Part shown: piece after piece, positions 35,031 to 44,928 of the stretch
Layout of the letters: every line of letters begins with the position of its first letter
How positions within the stretch are numbered: the stretch's first letter is position 1
Origin: Actinomycetota bacterium
GTDB lineage: Bacteria; Actinomycetota; Thermoleophilia; RBG-16-64-13
Direction: 5' to 3'
Assembly: GCA_012514635.1 (NCBI GenBank)
Contig: JAAYZX010000016.1
Span: forward strand, 1-45,049
DNA length: 45,049 bases
The notes under the pieces: model-generated
Told to the model about the DNA's origin: nothing
Databases searched by the model: none
The model's input: the letters and a program-made list of their open reading frames with translations, nothing else
Translations under genes and position numbers: made by a program

Positions 35031-35366
35031 ATGGCTACGACAATGTGGATGATCGGCTCCGACGCACTCGGTGTTGACTCCGGACTTGGTAAGGTACTCA
35101 TGCAGGCTTTCTTCAATAGTATAGGCGAAAGACTTACGGAATCCGCTATTTTCTGGTTCTATAATCGCGGGACACTTCTCACCCAGCCGGACTCCCCCGT
35201 CCTCGAAGCCATAAAAGCACTGGAAATGAACGGAAACAAGGTTGCCACGTGCGGAACCTGCCTGAGCTACTACAATATAAAAGACACGCTGGCAGTCGGC
35301 GAGATAGGTAACATGCCTCTTATGCAGGAGTTGATCATCTCGTCCGAGAAGGTGGTGTCGCTATAG
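35031..35366 (+). CDS. yedF: DsrE-like domain of selenium-metabolism protein YedF, without TusA domain
   Basis: 111 aa. MWMIGSDALGVDSGLGKVLM, FWFYNRGTLLT, ALEMNGNKVATCGTCLSYYN and AVGEIGNMPLMQE match the C-terminal DsrE-fold half of YedF, including the CGTC pair. Full YedF proteins carry an N-terminal TusA/SirA sulfurtransferase domain, absent here: upstream is only the 58-bp intergenic region. YedF occurs in organisms that use selenium and is thought to handle reduced sulfur or selenium. ATG 35031 is favoured over 35022 by AGGA at 35019. The UPF0182 gene follows after 30 bp. Confidence 0.85.
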   Translation: MATTMWMIGSDALGVDSGLGKVLMQAFFNSIGERLTESAIFWFYNRGTLLTQPDSPVLEAIKALEMNGNKVATCGTCLSYYNIKDTLAVGEIGNMPLMQELIISSEKVVSL

Positions 35367-35396
35367 GCGACAAGGAAGGGGGGGTGCAGGGAGAGC

Positions 35397-38300
35397 GTGC
35401 AAGGATTCGCGACCTTACCAGCATCCCTGTGGACGTGGGCCGGGAGCTCGGAATACGAGCCACCCGGCCCCGACGAATGGCCGGATACCACGGTGGGTCA
35501 GGCAATGCAGGAAGCCTTTCGCCGCGCCGGCTACTCCGGTCCTCTCCCTGAGGAAAAACCTCCTGCTGAGCCTTCCCCTCCGGAGGAGGAACCCCCGGAC
35601 GACGATCCCGACCAAGAGGACAAGCGCCCGTCTTCGCCTCCGCAGCAAAGTCTCCCGCGCTGGGCCAAGCTGACCTTAGCCCTCACCGGCGTCCTGGTGG
35701 CGATTGTGGTGCTTGCATTCACATTCTCCAACTTCTGGACCGAGTTCCTCTGGTTCCAAGAAACCGGCTATGTTTCCCTATTCTGGGCACGCATATGGGG
35801 CAAGCTACTGGTGGGCGCCATCGCAGGAGCGGCGGCCGCCGGTCTCTTCTTGGCAAACGTCTTCCTCGCCAGACGCCTCTCCCCAAGAGAATCCGACAAC
35901 ATCGTACTTCCCGGGCTGTCGCCCGCCGGGGACCCGGCGCGGCGAAGCCGTTGGATCAGGATCGGTCTCGTTGCAGCGGGATTCACGGTGGCGCTGTTCT
36001 TCGGCCTGGCGGAGGGAAGTGGCTGGGAAGAAATTCTGCTGTTCTTCCATCGCATCCCTGTCGGTTATCAGGATCCGCTCTTTGGAAAGGATGCCTCCTT
36101 CTTCATTCACACCCTACCCTTCATTCGCCGGCTGTTGGATTTCTCCACCGCCGCGCTGATCTGCACCTTTCTGGGAGTTCTTGCAGTGTACGCGCTGGAT
36201 CGTGCCGCAAGACTGTCGGGTTACCGCCTGCATCTTGCCCCATACGTCAAAGGGCACATCTCCGTACTGGCTGCGCTGCTACTGGTGTGCGTGGCAGTCG
36301 GGTTCATAGTCTCCTCTTGGGAGTTGGTGCACTCGCCCCGCGGAGTGGTGTTCGGAGCCGGGTACACAGACACGGCCGTCCAGTTGCCCGTGATGCGGGT
36401 GCTGGCCTTGGTGGCACTGGTATCCGCAATCATATTTCTGCTGAACATCTATTATCGGGGTTGGCGACTACCGCTCATCGCCGTTGGATTCTTGACACTC
36501 ATGTGGCTTGGTGCAGGCCAAGTGTACCCGGCGATAGTGCAGCAATATCGTGTGTCGCCCAACGAGATCGAAGTAGAGAGCCCTTATATCGCCAACAACA
36601 TAGATGCCACTCGCTTTGCCTATGGACTCGATCGCGTGCAAAACCGCTACTACCCGGCCCTTACCAGCCTCAACACTGAAAGCATCGAGAAGAACAGGGC
36701 AAGCATCAACAACATGCGGCTCTGGGACTCGCAACCGCTGCTCGAAGCCGTCACTCAGCAACAGGAATTGCGGCTTTACTACCACTTCCGGGACGTAGAC
36801 ATAGATCGCTACGAGGTCAGCCTTCGCTATCGCCAGATTATGTTGGCTGCACGCGAACTAGACCATACAAGTTTATTGAGTCAAGCAAAAACCTGGGTAA
36901 ACGAGCATCTCACTTACACGCACGGCTACGGAGTTGTCATCAGTACGGTGAACTCCACCACCGCGGACGGGCTTCCTGAGTATCTCGTCAGTGATATACC
37001 GCCTCAGACCATTACCAGTCTAGAAGTCACCCGGCCCGCCATCTACTACGGTGAAGTAGGCAATGAGTTCGTCATTGTCAATACCAAGGCCAAGGAGTTC
37101 GACTACCCCGGTCGGGACGAGAATCAGTTCACCACCTACACGGGCACCGGCGGCATTCCCATGGAATCCTTCTGGAAACGAGCCGCTTTCGCCCTACGAT
37201 TCGGGGATCTCAAATTGCTTGCCTCTGAGTACCTCACGCCCGAATCGCGCATCATGTTCCGCCGCACTATTCGCGAACGTGCGGCGGTCATAGCCCCTTT
37301 CCTGCAGCTCGACGGCGATCCCTACATTGTGCTGCGGGACGACGGCACTCTCATCTGGATGTGGGACGCATATACTACGACATCACGCTTCCCCTACTCG
37401 GAGCCTCGCTCTAACGGCGTCAACTACATCCGTAACTCAGTGAAGATGACTATAGACGCCTATGACGGCTCCATCACCCTGTACCTGGTAGACTCCAATG
37501 ACTCGCTGGCAGCCACTTACGACAAGAGCTACCCGGGGCTGCTCCGGCCCGCAAACGAGATGCCCGAAGATCTGCGTAGGCACATGCGCTACCCACAGGA
37601 TTTGTTCGCGCTGCAGGCGCAGGTCCTCTCCGTGTACCACATGCAAGACCCACAGATGTTCTACAACAAGGAGGACGTCTGGCAGATCCCCAACGAGATC
37701 TACTCGGCAGAAGAGATACCCATGGCTCCTTACTACGCCATCATGACTCTTCCTGGGGAGGAAGAGGAGGAATTCCTACTCATGCAGCCGTTCGTACCGT
37801 TGGAGAAGTCCAACATGGTGGCCTGGATGACGGCCCGCATGGACGGAGATCACTACGGCGAACTTCTAGTCTACGAGCTGGCCAAGGACAAGCTCGTTTT
37901 CGGACCGGCGCAGGTGGAAGCCCGCATCTCCAATGATCCGGTCATCTCCGCCCAGCTCGCACTCTGGAACCAAGCGGGTAGCCAGGTAATTCGAGGGAAC
38001 CTGCTCGTGATCCCTGTGGAGGAGTCACTCCTCTACGTGGAGCCGCTGTTTCTCCAGGCAGAGCAGCAACCCATACCGGAGCTCAAACGTGTCATCGTGA
38101 GCTATGGGGAGCGAGTAGTCATGGAGCCAACCCTCTCCCGTGCGTTGGAGCGTATGTTTGGTGCAGATGCAGGCAGCACTCCTCTCGGTCCCTCCGGCGG
38201 TGAAGTGCCGGGAGGTGTCACCACCAGCACCACTACCACTACCGTCTCTGTCCCCACCACGGTGGGCACCGGCCCAAGCAGTCTCACCACCGACACAACG

Positions 38301-38522
38301 GATACGCTCACAACCGGCCCCGGACCCACTGACACCGACTCCACAACCGAGACCACCGGCGACCCCCTACCCACAGACAGGAATGAGCTTATCGCGCTGG
38401 CCGCCGAACTCTACACGCACGCCCTGGAGGCGCAACGTGTAGGTGACTGGTCGGAATACGGTCGCCTCATACAAGACCTGGGGCGCGTCCTCGCCACGCT
38501 GCAGGCACTGACCGGCCCGTGA
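35397..38522 (+). CDS. UPF0182 family large membrane protein
   Basis: 1041 aa. A Pro/Glu/Asp-rich N-terminal region (to about residue 85) precedes seven hydrophobic segments between about residues 90 and 380, the first near WAKLTLALTGVLVAIVVLAF followed by FWTEFLWFQETGY, a UPF0182 hallmark. A large extracytoplasmic part follows with NEIEVESPYIANNIDATRFA, LWDSQPLLEA and YPQDLFALQAQVLSVYHM. The C-terminus has a Thr-rich low-complexity stretch before a short helix (NELIALAAELYTHALEAQ). The function of UPF0182 is unknown. The start is GTG 35397 with a weak site. Confidence 0.93.
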   Translation: MQGFATLPASLWTWAGSSEYEPPGPDEWPDTTVGQAMQEAFRRAGYSGPLPEEKPPAEPSPPEEEPPDDDPDQEDKRPSSPPQQSLPRWAKLTLALTGVLVAIVVLAFTFSNFWTEFLWFQETGYVSLFWARIWGKLLVGAIAGAAAAGLFLANVFLARRLSPRESDNIVLPGLSPAGDPARRSRWIRIGLVAAGFTVALFFGLAEGSGWEEILLFFHRIPVGYQDPLFGKDASFFIHTLPFIRRLLDFSTAALICTFLGVLAVYALDRAARLSGYRLHLAPYVKGHISVLAALLLVCVAVGFIVSSWELVHSPRGVVFGAGYTDTAVQLPVMRVLALVALVSAIIFLLNIYYRGWRLPLIAVGFLTLMWLGAGQVYPAIVQQYRVSPNEIEVESPYIANNIDATRFAYGLDRVQNRYYPALTSLNTESIEKNRASINNMRLWDSQPLLEAVTQQQELRLYYHFRDVDIDRYEVSLRYRQIMLAARELDHTSLLSQAKTWVNEHLTYTHGYGVVISTVNSTTADGLPEYLVSDIPPQTITSLEVTRPAIYYGEVGNEFVIVNTKAKEFDYPGRDENQFTTYTGTGGIPMESFWKRAAFALRFGDLKLLASEYLTPESRIMFRRTIRERAAVIAPFLQLDGDPYIVLRDDGTLIWMWDAYTTTSRFPYSEPRSNGVNYIRNSVKMTIDAYDGSITLYLVDSNDSLAATYDKSYPGLLRPANEMPEDLRRHMRYPQDLFALQAQVLSVYHMQDPQMFYNKEDVWQIPNEIYSAEEIPMAPYYAIMTLPGEEEEEFLLMQPFVPLEKSNMVAWMTARMDGDHYGELLVYELAKDKLVFGPAQVEARISNDPVISAQLALWNQAGSQVIRGNLLVIPVEESLLYVEPLFLQAEQQPIPELKRVIVSYGERVVMEPTLSRALERMFGADAGSTPLGPSGGEVPGGVTTSTTTTTVSVPTTVGTGPSSLTTDTTDTLTTGPGPTDTDSTTETTGDPLPTDRNELIALAAELYTHALEAQRVGDWSEYGRLIQDLGRVLATLQALTGP

Positions 38523-38549
38523 TGGGTCAGGCCCCGCTCAGCGCAACCG

Positions 38550-39713
38550 CTACGATGCGTTCCGCGTCCGGGTCCGGTAATTCGGTACCTGGTTGAGGAG
38601 ATCCGGTCCGGCAGCTGCAAGTAGCGCGTACACTTCGCTGATGTCCTCCAGCGACAGCATCCCTATTAAGTGGCCGTCATCCACCACAGGCAGCGCCTTC
38701 AGACCGGCACCGCGCATGCGCGCAAATGCGTCGTAGACAGATTCGGAAGGCGAAATGCTGGGGACGTCCTGTCGCATGGCTTGGGATACCGGATAGTATC
38801 GACCGTGCCGGCTCAACGCATCTATCAAGCGATCGCGCGTGAGCAGGCCCAGCAGCTCACCGTCTTCGTTGATGACCAAGAAATCCTCTTGGTAGGTGTG
38901 GAACAGGCGGGCGGCCAACTCCCCTACCACCTGAGTGGGGCGTGCGTACTCGATATTAGTATTGACGGCTTGGCCCACAGTGAGCGGCCTCAAAACCCTG
39001 CCCGTCTCCTCTCCCCGACCCTCCGCCTGGGCTCCAAAGAAGATGAACACCGCAATTAGCAGCAGGAAGATGCCACCTCCCAACAGGCCCCACAGCCCCA
39101 ACCCGAGCGCCAGTGCCTGACCTACACGAACCGCCACTTGGGTAGCGCGTACCCGCCCCAGCCTCATAGCCAGAAGCGCACGGAACACTCTACCGCCGTC
39201 GAGCGGAAATGCCGGCAACAGGTTGAAAGCAGCCAGCGTCAAGTTCACCACTGTTAGATACAGATAGGCACCCTTGAAACTAGGCTCCAGCAGCATGCGA
39301 CCAAACGCTTCTAGACTCGCCAGCTCTCCAGGCGCATAGATGAAAAAGGCCCCGATCACCATTGCAAACCCGATAACAAGGTTGGAGAGGGGACCCGCTA
39401 CGGCAATAAGCAGCTCTTTGCGTGGTTCTTTGGGAATCTCCGCCATCTGCGCCATTCCGCCAATGGGCAGCAGAGTAATGCCCTTCACCTCCACACCGAA
39501 ATACTGCGCCACACGCGAATGGGTCAGCTCGTGGATGGTGACCAACCCGAACAAGAGAATCACCAGCAACGCACCGTAAAATGCACCCAGCCATCCGCCC
39601 GGTTCGTAGACACCGCCCCATAAGTACGCAAAGTAGACCACAATCAAAAGGAAGGTGATGTGAACCTTGACGTCAATACCGAATACACGAAACAACTTCA
39701 GTGACGCACGCAT
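38550..39713 (-). CDS. Site-2 protease family (M50) metalloprotease with two CBS domains
   Basis: 387 aa. VTIHELTHSRVAQ gives the zinc motif His61-Glu62-His65 inside a membrane helix, and NLLPAFPLDGGR supplies the third ligand Asp172. About six hydrophobic segments form the protease core, similar to SpoIVFB-type enzymes. Two CBS domains follow (VGQAVNTNIEYARPTQVVGE to LTRDRLIDAL; VSQAMRQDVPSISPSESVYD to MLSLEDISEVY), which usually sense adenine nucleotides. The role is probably regulated intramembrane proteolysis; the substrate is unknown. It converges on the UPF0182 gene. Confidence 0.95.
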   Translation of the reverse strand: MRASLKLFRVFGIDVKVHITFLLIVVYFAYLWGGVYEPGGWLGAFYGALLVILLFGLVTIHELTHSRVAQYFGVEVKGITLLPIGGMAQMAEIPKEPRKELLIAVAGPLSNLVIGFAMVIGAFFIYAPGELASLEAFGRMLLEPSFKGAYLYLTVVNLTLAAFNLLPAFPLDGGRVFRALLAMRLGRVRATQVAVRVGQALALGLGLWGLLGGGIFLLLIAVFIFFGAQAEGRGEETGRVLRPLTVGQAVNTNIEYARPTQVVGELAARLFHTYQEDFLVINEDGELLGLLTRDRLIDALSRHGRYYPVSQAMRQDVPSISPSESVYDAFARMRGAGLKALPVVDDGHLIGMLSLEDISEVYALLAAAGPDLLNQVPNYRTRTRNAS

Positions 39714-39927
39714 ATAATCAACTCCACATGGGCGGAAGATATCCTACTTCAGCAAGGGAACCGCGATCGTCTGCGCCGATAACTTCTATTCCCCATCCGC
39801 GCCTGTCGAAAACGGTCGGATACTGACGGGACCAGGCTCGTGTACATAACGCGTTAAGCGGGAATACAATACTGACACTTCTACCTTTCATCCCGCAGGA
39901 CAACGTGCAGACAGGAAGCGTTCACAG
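39714..39927. other. Divergent intergenic region before hsp20-lon
   Basis: 214 bp with no gene. TACAAT (39867-39872) with TGTACA 18 bases upstream is a possible promoter for hsp20. I see no CIRCE or HAIR heat-shock operator. Confidence 0.3.
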
Positions 39928-40413
39928 ATGAAACCAAAACGCAGGAGAGACACCGACAACCTGCACCAGTTGAAAGTTGAGGCCGACAGGTTACTGCTTG
40001 AACTCACCGGAGCAGACAGGGTATTCAGGCCGGCACACACGGCCTTTCGACCCAACACCGACGTATACCTTAGCAAGTCCCGAGAGGCATTGATCATCAA
40101 GCTCGAGTTGGCGGGTATCGATCCTTCTTCAGTCCATCTCGAAGCAGAAGAGCGCATGGTCCGCATCCGTGGCGAGCGCGTGGATACCAGCCGTGCCGAC
40201 AAAGTTTATCAACAGATGGAAATAGACTACGGGTTCTTCGAACGAGTGCTGAGTCTTCCCGTGGATGTGAACCCGCAGGAAGCCACTGCGCGTTACGATG
40301 ATGGCTTCCTGGAAGTCATCCTGCCCCTGCCTCCGCATTCGGGACTACGGAGGATCCCTGTCAACGTCAGGGACTCCGAACCGGACACGGATGAGAAGGG
40401 GAGCGCAACGTGA
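39928..40413 (+). CDS. Hsp20/alpha-crystallin small heat-shock protein
   Basis: 161 aa. The alpha-crystallin domain spans about residues 43-150: RPNTDVYLSKSREALIIKLE, LAGIDPSSVHLEAEERMVRI, FERVLSLPVDVNPQEATARY and the conserved DGFLEVILPLP. An ATP-independent holdase that keeps unfolding proteins soluble. The stop overlaps the lon start (GTGA), so chaperone and protease are translationally coupled. Confidence 0.95.
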   Translation: MKPKRRRDTDNLHQLKVEADRLLLELTGADRVFRPAHTAFRPNTDVYLSKSREALIIKLELAGIDPSSVHLEAEERMVRIRGERVDTSRADKVYQQMEIDYGFFERVLSLPVDVNPQEATARYDDGFLEVILPLPPHSGLRRIPVNVRDSEPDTDEKGSAT

Positions 40414-42875
40414 GCGAACATACCCAAAACGATCGCATAGAGGAGATGATCGGCGATCTTCTAGGCTCTGCAGAAAACGAAGAGACACCCTCTGACATCG
40501 CCGACACCGAGAATCTCCCGGACACTCTACCCGTGCTACCCCTCAAAGAGACGGTGGTCTTCCCGGACACCATGATGCCCCTGGCGGTGGGACAACCGCG
40601 CTCGGTGCGTCTCATCGATGACGTGCTCGCCCGAGACCGCATCATGGCAGTTGTGGCCGTGAAGACGGAGGATGTAGAAGTGCCCACCCCGGCGGACTGC
40701 TACAACGTGGGAACGCTGGTGTCCGTGCAGAAGATGATCAAGGCTCCGGACGGAACACTTCGCATCGTTGTACAGGGAATAAGAAGGCTGTCCGTGGCCG
40801 AGTACGTATCAGAAGAACCCTTCCTGGTAGCGCGTGTTCACGAGTACCCAGACGTGGTTGAGGAGGGCAAGGAACTCGAGGCCCTCCAGCGCAACCTGGT
40901 ATCCATCTTCCTGCAAATAGTTAAATTGGTACCCTATCTCCCCGAAGAGTTGCAGATGGCCGCTGTGAACATCGAAGACCCGGCCACCCTGGGATACTTC
41001 ATTGCGTCGACCATGCGCACAAAGACGGCCGAGAAGCAGGAACTGCTGGAGGAGGTGGACGTCGCCAAGCGTCTGCGCCGCCTCACCGGCATCCTCAACC
41101 GCGAGCTCGAAGTCCTGGAACTCGGCACGAAAATTCAGAGCCAGGTGCAGTCGGAGATAGACAAGAACCAACGCGAGTACTTTCTCCGTCAACAACTCAA
41201 GACCATCCAGGAAGAACTGGGAGAGGTCGACGAGACCCAGGCAGAAGTCAACGAACTGCGCGAGCGAATCGACAGCGCAGAACTCCCAGAGGAAGCCGAT
41301 AAACAGGCCCGCCGCGAACTCGACCGCCTATCCAAGTTGCCCTCTGCGGCTGCAGAATACGGCGTCATCCGTACCTACTTGGACTGGATATTATCGCTGC
41401 CCTGGAATACGTCCACCGACGACAACCTGGACATCGCACACGCCCACGAAGTCCTGAACGCCGACCACTACGATCTCGAGGATGTCAAAGACCGCATACT
41501 CGAGTTCCTAGCCGTACAGAAGCTGAAGAAAGAGATCAGGAGCCCCATTCTCTGCTTCGTGGGACCGCCCGGCGTAGGCAAGACCAGCCTGGGCCAGAGC
41601 ATTGCGCGGGCCATGGAACGCAAGTTCGTCCGTATCAGCGTAGGCGGAGTTCGTGATGAAGCCGAGATACGTGGGCACCGTCGCACCTACATTGGAGCCA
41701 TGCCCGGCACGATCATGCGGGCCCTTCGCGACGCTGAGAGCAACAACCCCGTCTTCATGATCGATGAGATCGACAAGATGGGCGCTGATTGGCGCGGCGA
41801 CCCATCGAGCGCCATGCTCGAAGTCCTGGATCCGGAGCAACACACTACCTTCAGGGACCACTACCTAGACCTGCCGTTCGACCTCTCACGGGTCATGTTC
41901 ATCACTACAGCCAACATGCTGGACACTATCCCCGGCCCTCTCCAGGACCGTATGGAGATAATAAGCATCGCCGGTTATATCGAGGACGACAAAGTCCACA
42001 TCGCCCGCAACTACCTCATTCCACGCCAACTCGAGCGCAACGGCCTTACTGCCGAACAGCTCCAGTTCACGGACGACGCCATCCGCATAGTGATACAGAA
42101 CTACACGCGGGAAGCCGGAGTACGAAATTTGGAGCGCCAAATCGGCACCATCGCCCGTAAATTCGCACGCACGGTGGCGGAAGAGGGTAAAGAAAACTTG
42201 GTTGTCGCCGCCGAACAGATCCCCGATTATCTGGGCAAACAGCGTGTCTTTGCTGAGGGGAAACGTCGTACGGCCGATCCAGGCGTCGCTACCGGGCTGG
42301 CTTGGACGCCCACCGGAGGCGACATCCTTTTCATCGAGTCCCGCGCAATGCCGGGGACCGGTCGTCTAATCCTCACCGGGCAACTCGGCGACGTCATGAA
42401 GGAATCGGCACAGGCGGCCCTCACGTACATTCGCAGCATCGCTTCTTCCTATCGAATGGCCGCCGACTTTTTCAAAAAGCACGACATTCACGTCCACGTA
42501 CCGGCAGGCGCCGTGCCCAAAGACGGCCCCTCGGCCGGTGTAGCCATCGCAACTGCGCTGGCATCAATGGCAACCAACCGCCCGGTAGATTCCGATATCG
42601 CGCTGTCCGGCGAGGTCACCCTTACCGGACAGATACTCCCCGTAGGCGGTATCAAGGAGAAGGTTTTGGCGGCGCGTCGCGCAGGCATCCATACGGTCTA
42701 CCTACCGGACCGCAACGAGGCGGATGTGGAGGAGATCAAGCCGGAATTGGTTGAGGAAATCCAATTCCATTACGTGAGTCACGTCGACGAAGTGCTGAAG
42801 AAAGCACTGCTGAGGCGGCGCCGGGCGACCACGTCCAAGGCAAAGCCTAAAACGACACCCAAAACGGCGTCCTGA
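40410..42875 (+). CDS. lon: ATP-dependent protease Lon
   Basis: 821 aa. It degrades misfolded and regulatory proteins. The N-terminal LON domain begins [20 protein letters not shown]; the AAA+ module has Walker [10 protein letters not shown] near residue 385 and Walker [11 protein letters not shown]; the protease domain has Ser708 in [10 protein letters not shown] and Lys751 in [10 protein letters not shown], 43 residues apart as in other Lon enzymes. A Lys/Arg/Thr-rich tail extends the C-terminus. GTG start within the hsp20 stop. Confidence 0.98.
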   Translation: MSEHTQNDRIEEMIGDLLGSAENEETPSDIADTENLPDTLPVLPLKETVVFPDTMMPLAVGQPRSVRLIDDVLARDRIMAVVAVKTEDVEVPTPADCYNVGTLVSVQKMIKAPDGTLRIVVQGIRRLSVAEYVSEEPFLVARVHEYPDVVEEGKELEALQRNLVSIFLQIVKLVPYLPEELQMAAVNIEDPATLGYFIASTMRTKTAEKQELLEEVDVAKRLRRLTGILNRELEVLELGTKIQSQVQSEIDKNQREYFLRQQLKTIQEELGEVDETQAEVNELRERIDSAELPEEADKQARRELDRLSKLPSAAAEYGVIRTYLDWILSLPWNTSTDDNLDIAHAHEVLNADHYDLEDVKDRILEFLAVQKLKKEIRSPILCFVGPPGVGKTSLGQSIARAMERKFVRISVGGVRDEAEIRGHRRTYIGAMPGTIMRALRDAESNNPVFMIDEIDKMGADWRGDPSSAMLEVLDPEQHTTFRDHYLDLPFDLSRVMFITTANMLDTIPGPLQDRMEIISIAGYIEDDKVHIARNYLIPRQLERNGLTAEQLQFTDDAIRIVIQNYTREAGVRNLERQIGTIARKFARTVAEEGKENLVVAAEQIPDYLGKQRVFAEGKRRTADPGVATGLAWTPTGGDILFIESRAMPGTGRLILTGQLGDVMKESAQAALTYIRSIASSYRMAADFFKKHDIHVHVPAGAVPKDGPSAGVAIATALASMATNRPVDSDIALSGEVTLTGQILPVGGIKEKVLAARRAGIHTVYLPDRNEADVEEIKPELVEEIQFHYVSHVDEVLKKALLRRRRATTSKAKPKTTPKTAS

Positions 42876-42889
42876 CTGAGAGCGCGCCG

Positions 42890-43399
42890 ATGAATCCGTG
42901 CCACGAAACGCAGAGGGAGGCCGGGCCGCAGGCCGCGGCCTCCCCACCGCGCCACTGGCGCAACTTGGAGCCGGAGACCGTGTATACCGAGCTCCTACAT
43001 CCGGCCGACCTTTTTTTTGAGATCCACGGAAGATCTTTTTCGGAGCTGTGCGAACACGCACTGTACGCCCTGTTCCACAATATAGCGGAGCTCGATTCCG
43101 TGATGCCTCGATCCACCCAAACACTGCAGGCGTCGGCCTCCGCTCCGGCGGAGGCGCTACGCCGCTTGGTAGCGGAAGCGCTTGTTCTCTTCGATGCCGA
43201 GCACTTTCTCGCGGCCGGCTGCCAAGTGGACGTGTCAAATACCGCTCCCCTCACTCTAACTGCGGTGCTGTGGGGTGAAATGTTCGATCCCCGGCGGCAC
43301 GAACTGCTCAGCGAGATCAAGGCAGTGACCAGACACCAGTTGGCTGCAGATCAAGAGAAGACCGGACGGTGGCGGGCAACCATTCTTCTCGACGTCTGA
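42890..43399 (+). CDS. Archease (RtcB activator)
   Basis: 169 aa. Archease promotes guanylylation and turnover of the RNA ligase RtcB. From about residue 35 the family pattern is visible: LLHPADLFFEIHGRSFSELC, the catalytic-type Asp in HPADL, then ALRRLVAEALVLFDAEHFL, LTAVLWGEMFDPRRHE, EIKAVTRHQL and the ending WRATILLDV. About 30 extra N-terminal residues, partly encoded by a GC-rich repeat-like stretch, precede the core, so the real start may be downstream. It lies directly before rtcB. Confidence 0.88.
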   Translation: MNPCHETQREAGPQAAASPPRHWRNLEPETVYTELLHPADLFFEIHGRSFSELCEHALYALFHNIAELDSVMPRSTQTLQASASAPAEALRRLVAEALVLFDAEHFLAAGCQVDVSNTAPLTLTAVLWGEMFDPRRHELLSEIKAVTRHQLAADQEKTGRWRATILLDV

Positions 43400-43417
43400 A
43401 TCGCGGGGACCCGCAAC

Positions 43418-43437
43418 CGGCGGCCGGCCGGCCGCCG
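43418..43437. repeat. 20-bp perfect GC palindrome
   Basis: CGGCGGCCGG followed by CCGGCCGCCG, between the archease and rtcB genes. No T-run. It belongs with the other GC hairpins of the window. Confidence 0.6.
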
Positions 43438-43473
43438 ACAGTTTTCTGAAGTATCAGTAATCAGGAGGGACCG

Positions 43474-44928
43474 ATGAACACCACCCCACTCCCACCTCTC
43501 CATCGGAAAGGTGACGTGGTTTGGGAGATGGCGCGCACCGGCGACATGAAAGTACCCGGTCGAATCTACGCCGACTCCCAGATGATAGACGATCTCCACG
43601 AAGACCAGAGTCTGATGCAGGTCCACAACGTGGCGTGCCTGCCGGGAATAGTGCGGTATTCCATGGCCATGCCGGACATCCATTTTGGGTACGGCTTTCC
43701 CATCGGAGGCGTGGCCGCTTTTCGCATGGATTCCGGCGTGGTGTCGCCGGGCGGCGTAGGCTACGACATCAACTGTGGAGTAAGACTGCTGGGCACTTCG
43801 CTCACTGCCGACGACATCACCGGTAGAGTCAAGGGTATCGTTGATCAGTTCTTTCGCGATGTCCCGGCAGGTGTGGGTTCCGCAGGCGCCATCGCCAAGC
43901 TCAGTCGCGCCGAAGTCGGCAGTATCCTGGTCAAAGGTGCGGCGTGGGCCGTGGAGCACGGCTACGGACGCCCCGCCGATCTGGCGCACACTGAGGCGGA
44001 AGGCTGCCTGTCCGGAGCCGACCCGGAACTCATAAGCGATCGAGCTTTTCGGCGCGGTCTAGACCAAGTAGGTACCCTCGGCTCTGGGAACCACTTCTTG
44101 GAGCTGCAGGTAGTCGAAAAGATTTTCGCTCCGGAAGCCGCTACGGCATTCGGTCTGCGCCAAGGTCAGATCACGCTCATGGTGCATTGCGGTTCGCGCG
44201 GCTTCGGCTATCAGGTATGCGACGACTACCTAGAAGTCATGGAGCAGGCCGCCCACCGATACGAGATCACCATTCCCGACCGTCAACTCGCCTGTGCGCC
44301 ACTATCGTCATCGGAAGGCAAGGCCTATCTATCGGCCATGGCATGTGCCGCAAACTACGCATGGACCAACCGACAGATACTCACGCATCTAGTTGAGCGT
44401 GCCTTGATGAAGACCCTGTCCGTCTCCCGCGACTCACTCGACCTTCAACTCGTCTACGACGTAGCGCACAACATTGCCAAAATCGAACGTCATGAAGTGG
44501 ATGGAGAGACTCTGACACTGTGCGTACACAGGAAGGGGGCGACGCGGGCGTTTGGTCCTGATCAGAGCGAAGTCCCTGCCGACTACAGGAGCGTCGGCCA
44601 ACCCGTGCTGATCCCAGGGGACATGGGTACCGCATCATACGTGTGCGTAGGTACGCAAACGGCTATGGAGGAGACATTCGGCTCCACCTGTCACGGAGCA
44701 GGCCGCGTGCTGAGTCGCGCGCAGGCCCTCAAGCGCGCCAAAGGGCGCTCCATTGACCGCGAACTTAAACAGCACGGCATAGTGGCTCGTGCACAGAGCA
44801 GAAAGACTCTGGCCGAAGAGATGCCGGAAGCCTACAAGGACGTCGACTCAGTGGTGGACGTCATGCATCGCGCAGGAGTCTCGTTACGCGTGGCCCGTCT
44901 ACGCCCCCTAGGAGTGGTAAAGGGCTAG
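43474..44928 (+). CDS. rtcB: RNA-splicing ligase RtcB
   Basis: 484 aa. RtcB joins 2',3'-cyclic-phosphate or 3'-phosphate RNA ends to 5'-OH ends with GTP and Mn, in RNA repair. Metal-site motifs are present: AMPDIHFGYGFPIGGVAA, PGGVGYDINCGVRLL with the metal Cys, GTLGSGNHFLEL and VHCGSRGFG. The guanylylated His lies in VHRKGATRAFG. The C-terminus ends RLRPLGVVKG, the normal family end, so the gene is complete although an IS-like end begins at the next base. AGGAGG is five bases before the ATG. Confidence 0.97.
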   Translation: MNTTPLPPLHRKGDVVWEMARTGDMKVPGRIYADSQMIDDLHEDQSLMQVHNVACLPGIVRYSMAMPDIHFGYGFPIGGVAAFRMDSGVVSPGGVGYDINCGVRLLGTSLTADDITGRVKGIVDQFFRDVPAGVGSAGAIAKLSRAEVGSILVKGAAWAVEHGYGRPADLAHTEAEGCLSGADPELISDRAFRRGLDQVGTLGSGNHFLELQVVEKIFAPEAATAFGLRQGQITLMVHCGSRGFGYQVCDDYLEVMEQAAHRYEITIPDRQLACAPLSSSEGKAYLSAMACAANYAWTNRQILTHLVERALMKTLSVSRDSLDLQLVYDVAHNIAKIERHEVDGETLTLCVHRKGATRAFGPDQSEVPADYRSVGQPVLIPGDMGTASYVCVGTQTAMEETFGSTCHGAGRVLSRAQALKRAKGRSIDRELKQHGIVARAQSRKTLAEEMPEAYKDVDSVVDVMHRAGVSLRVARLRPLGVVKG

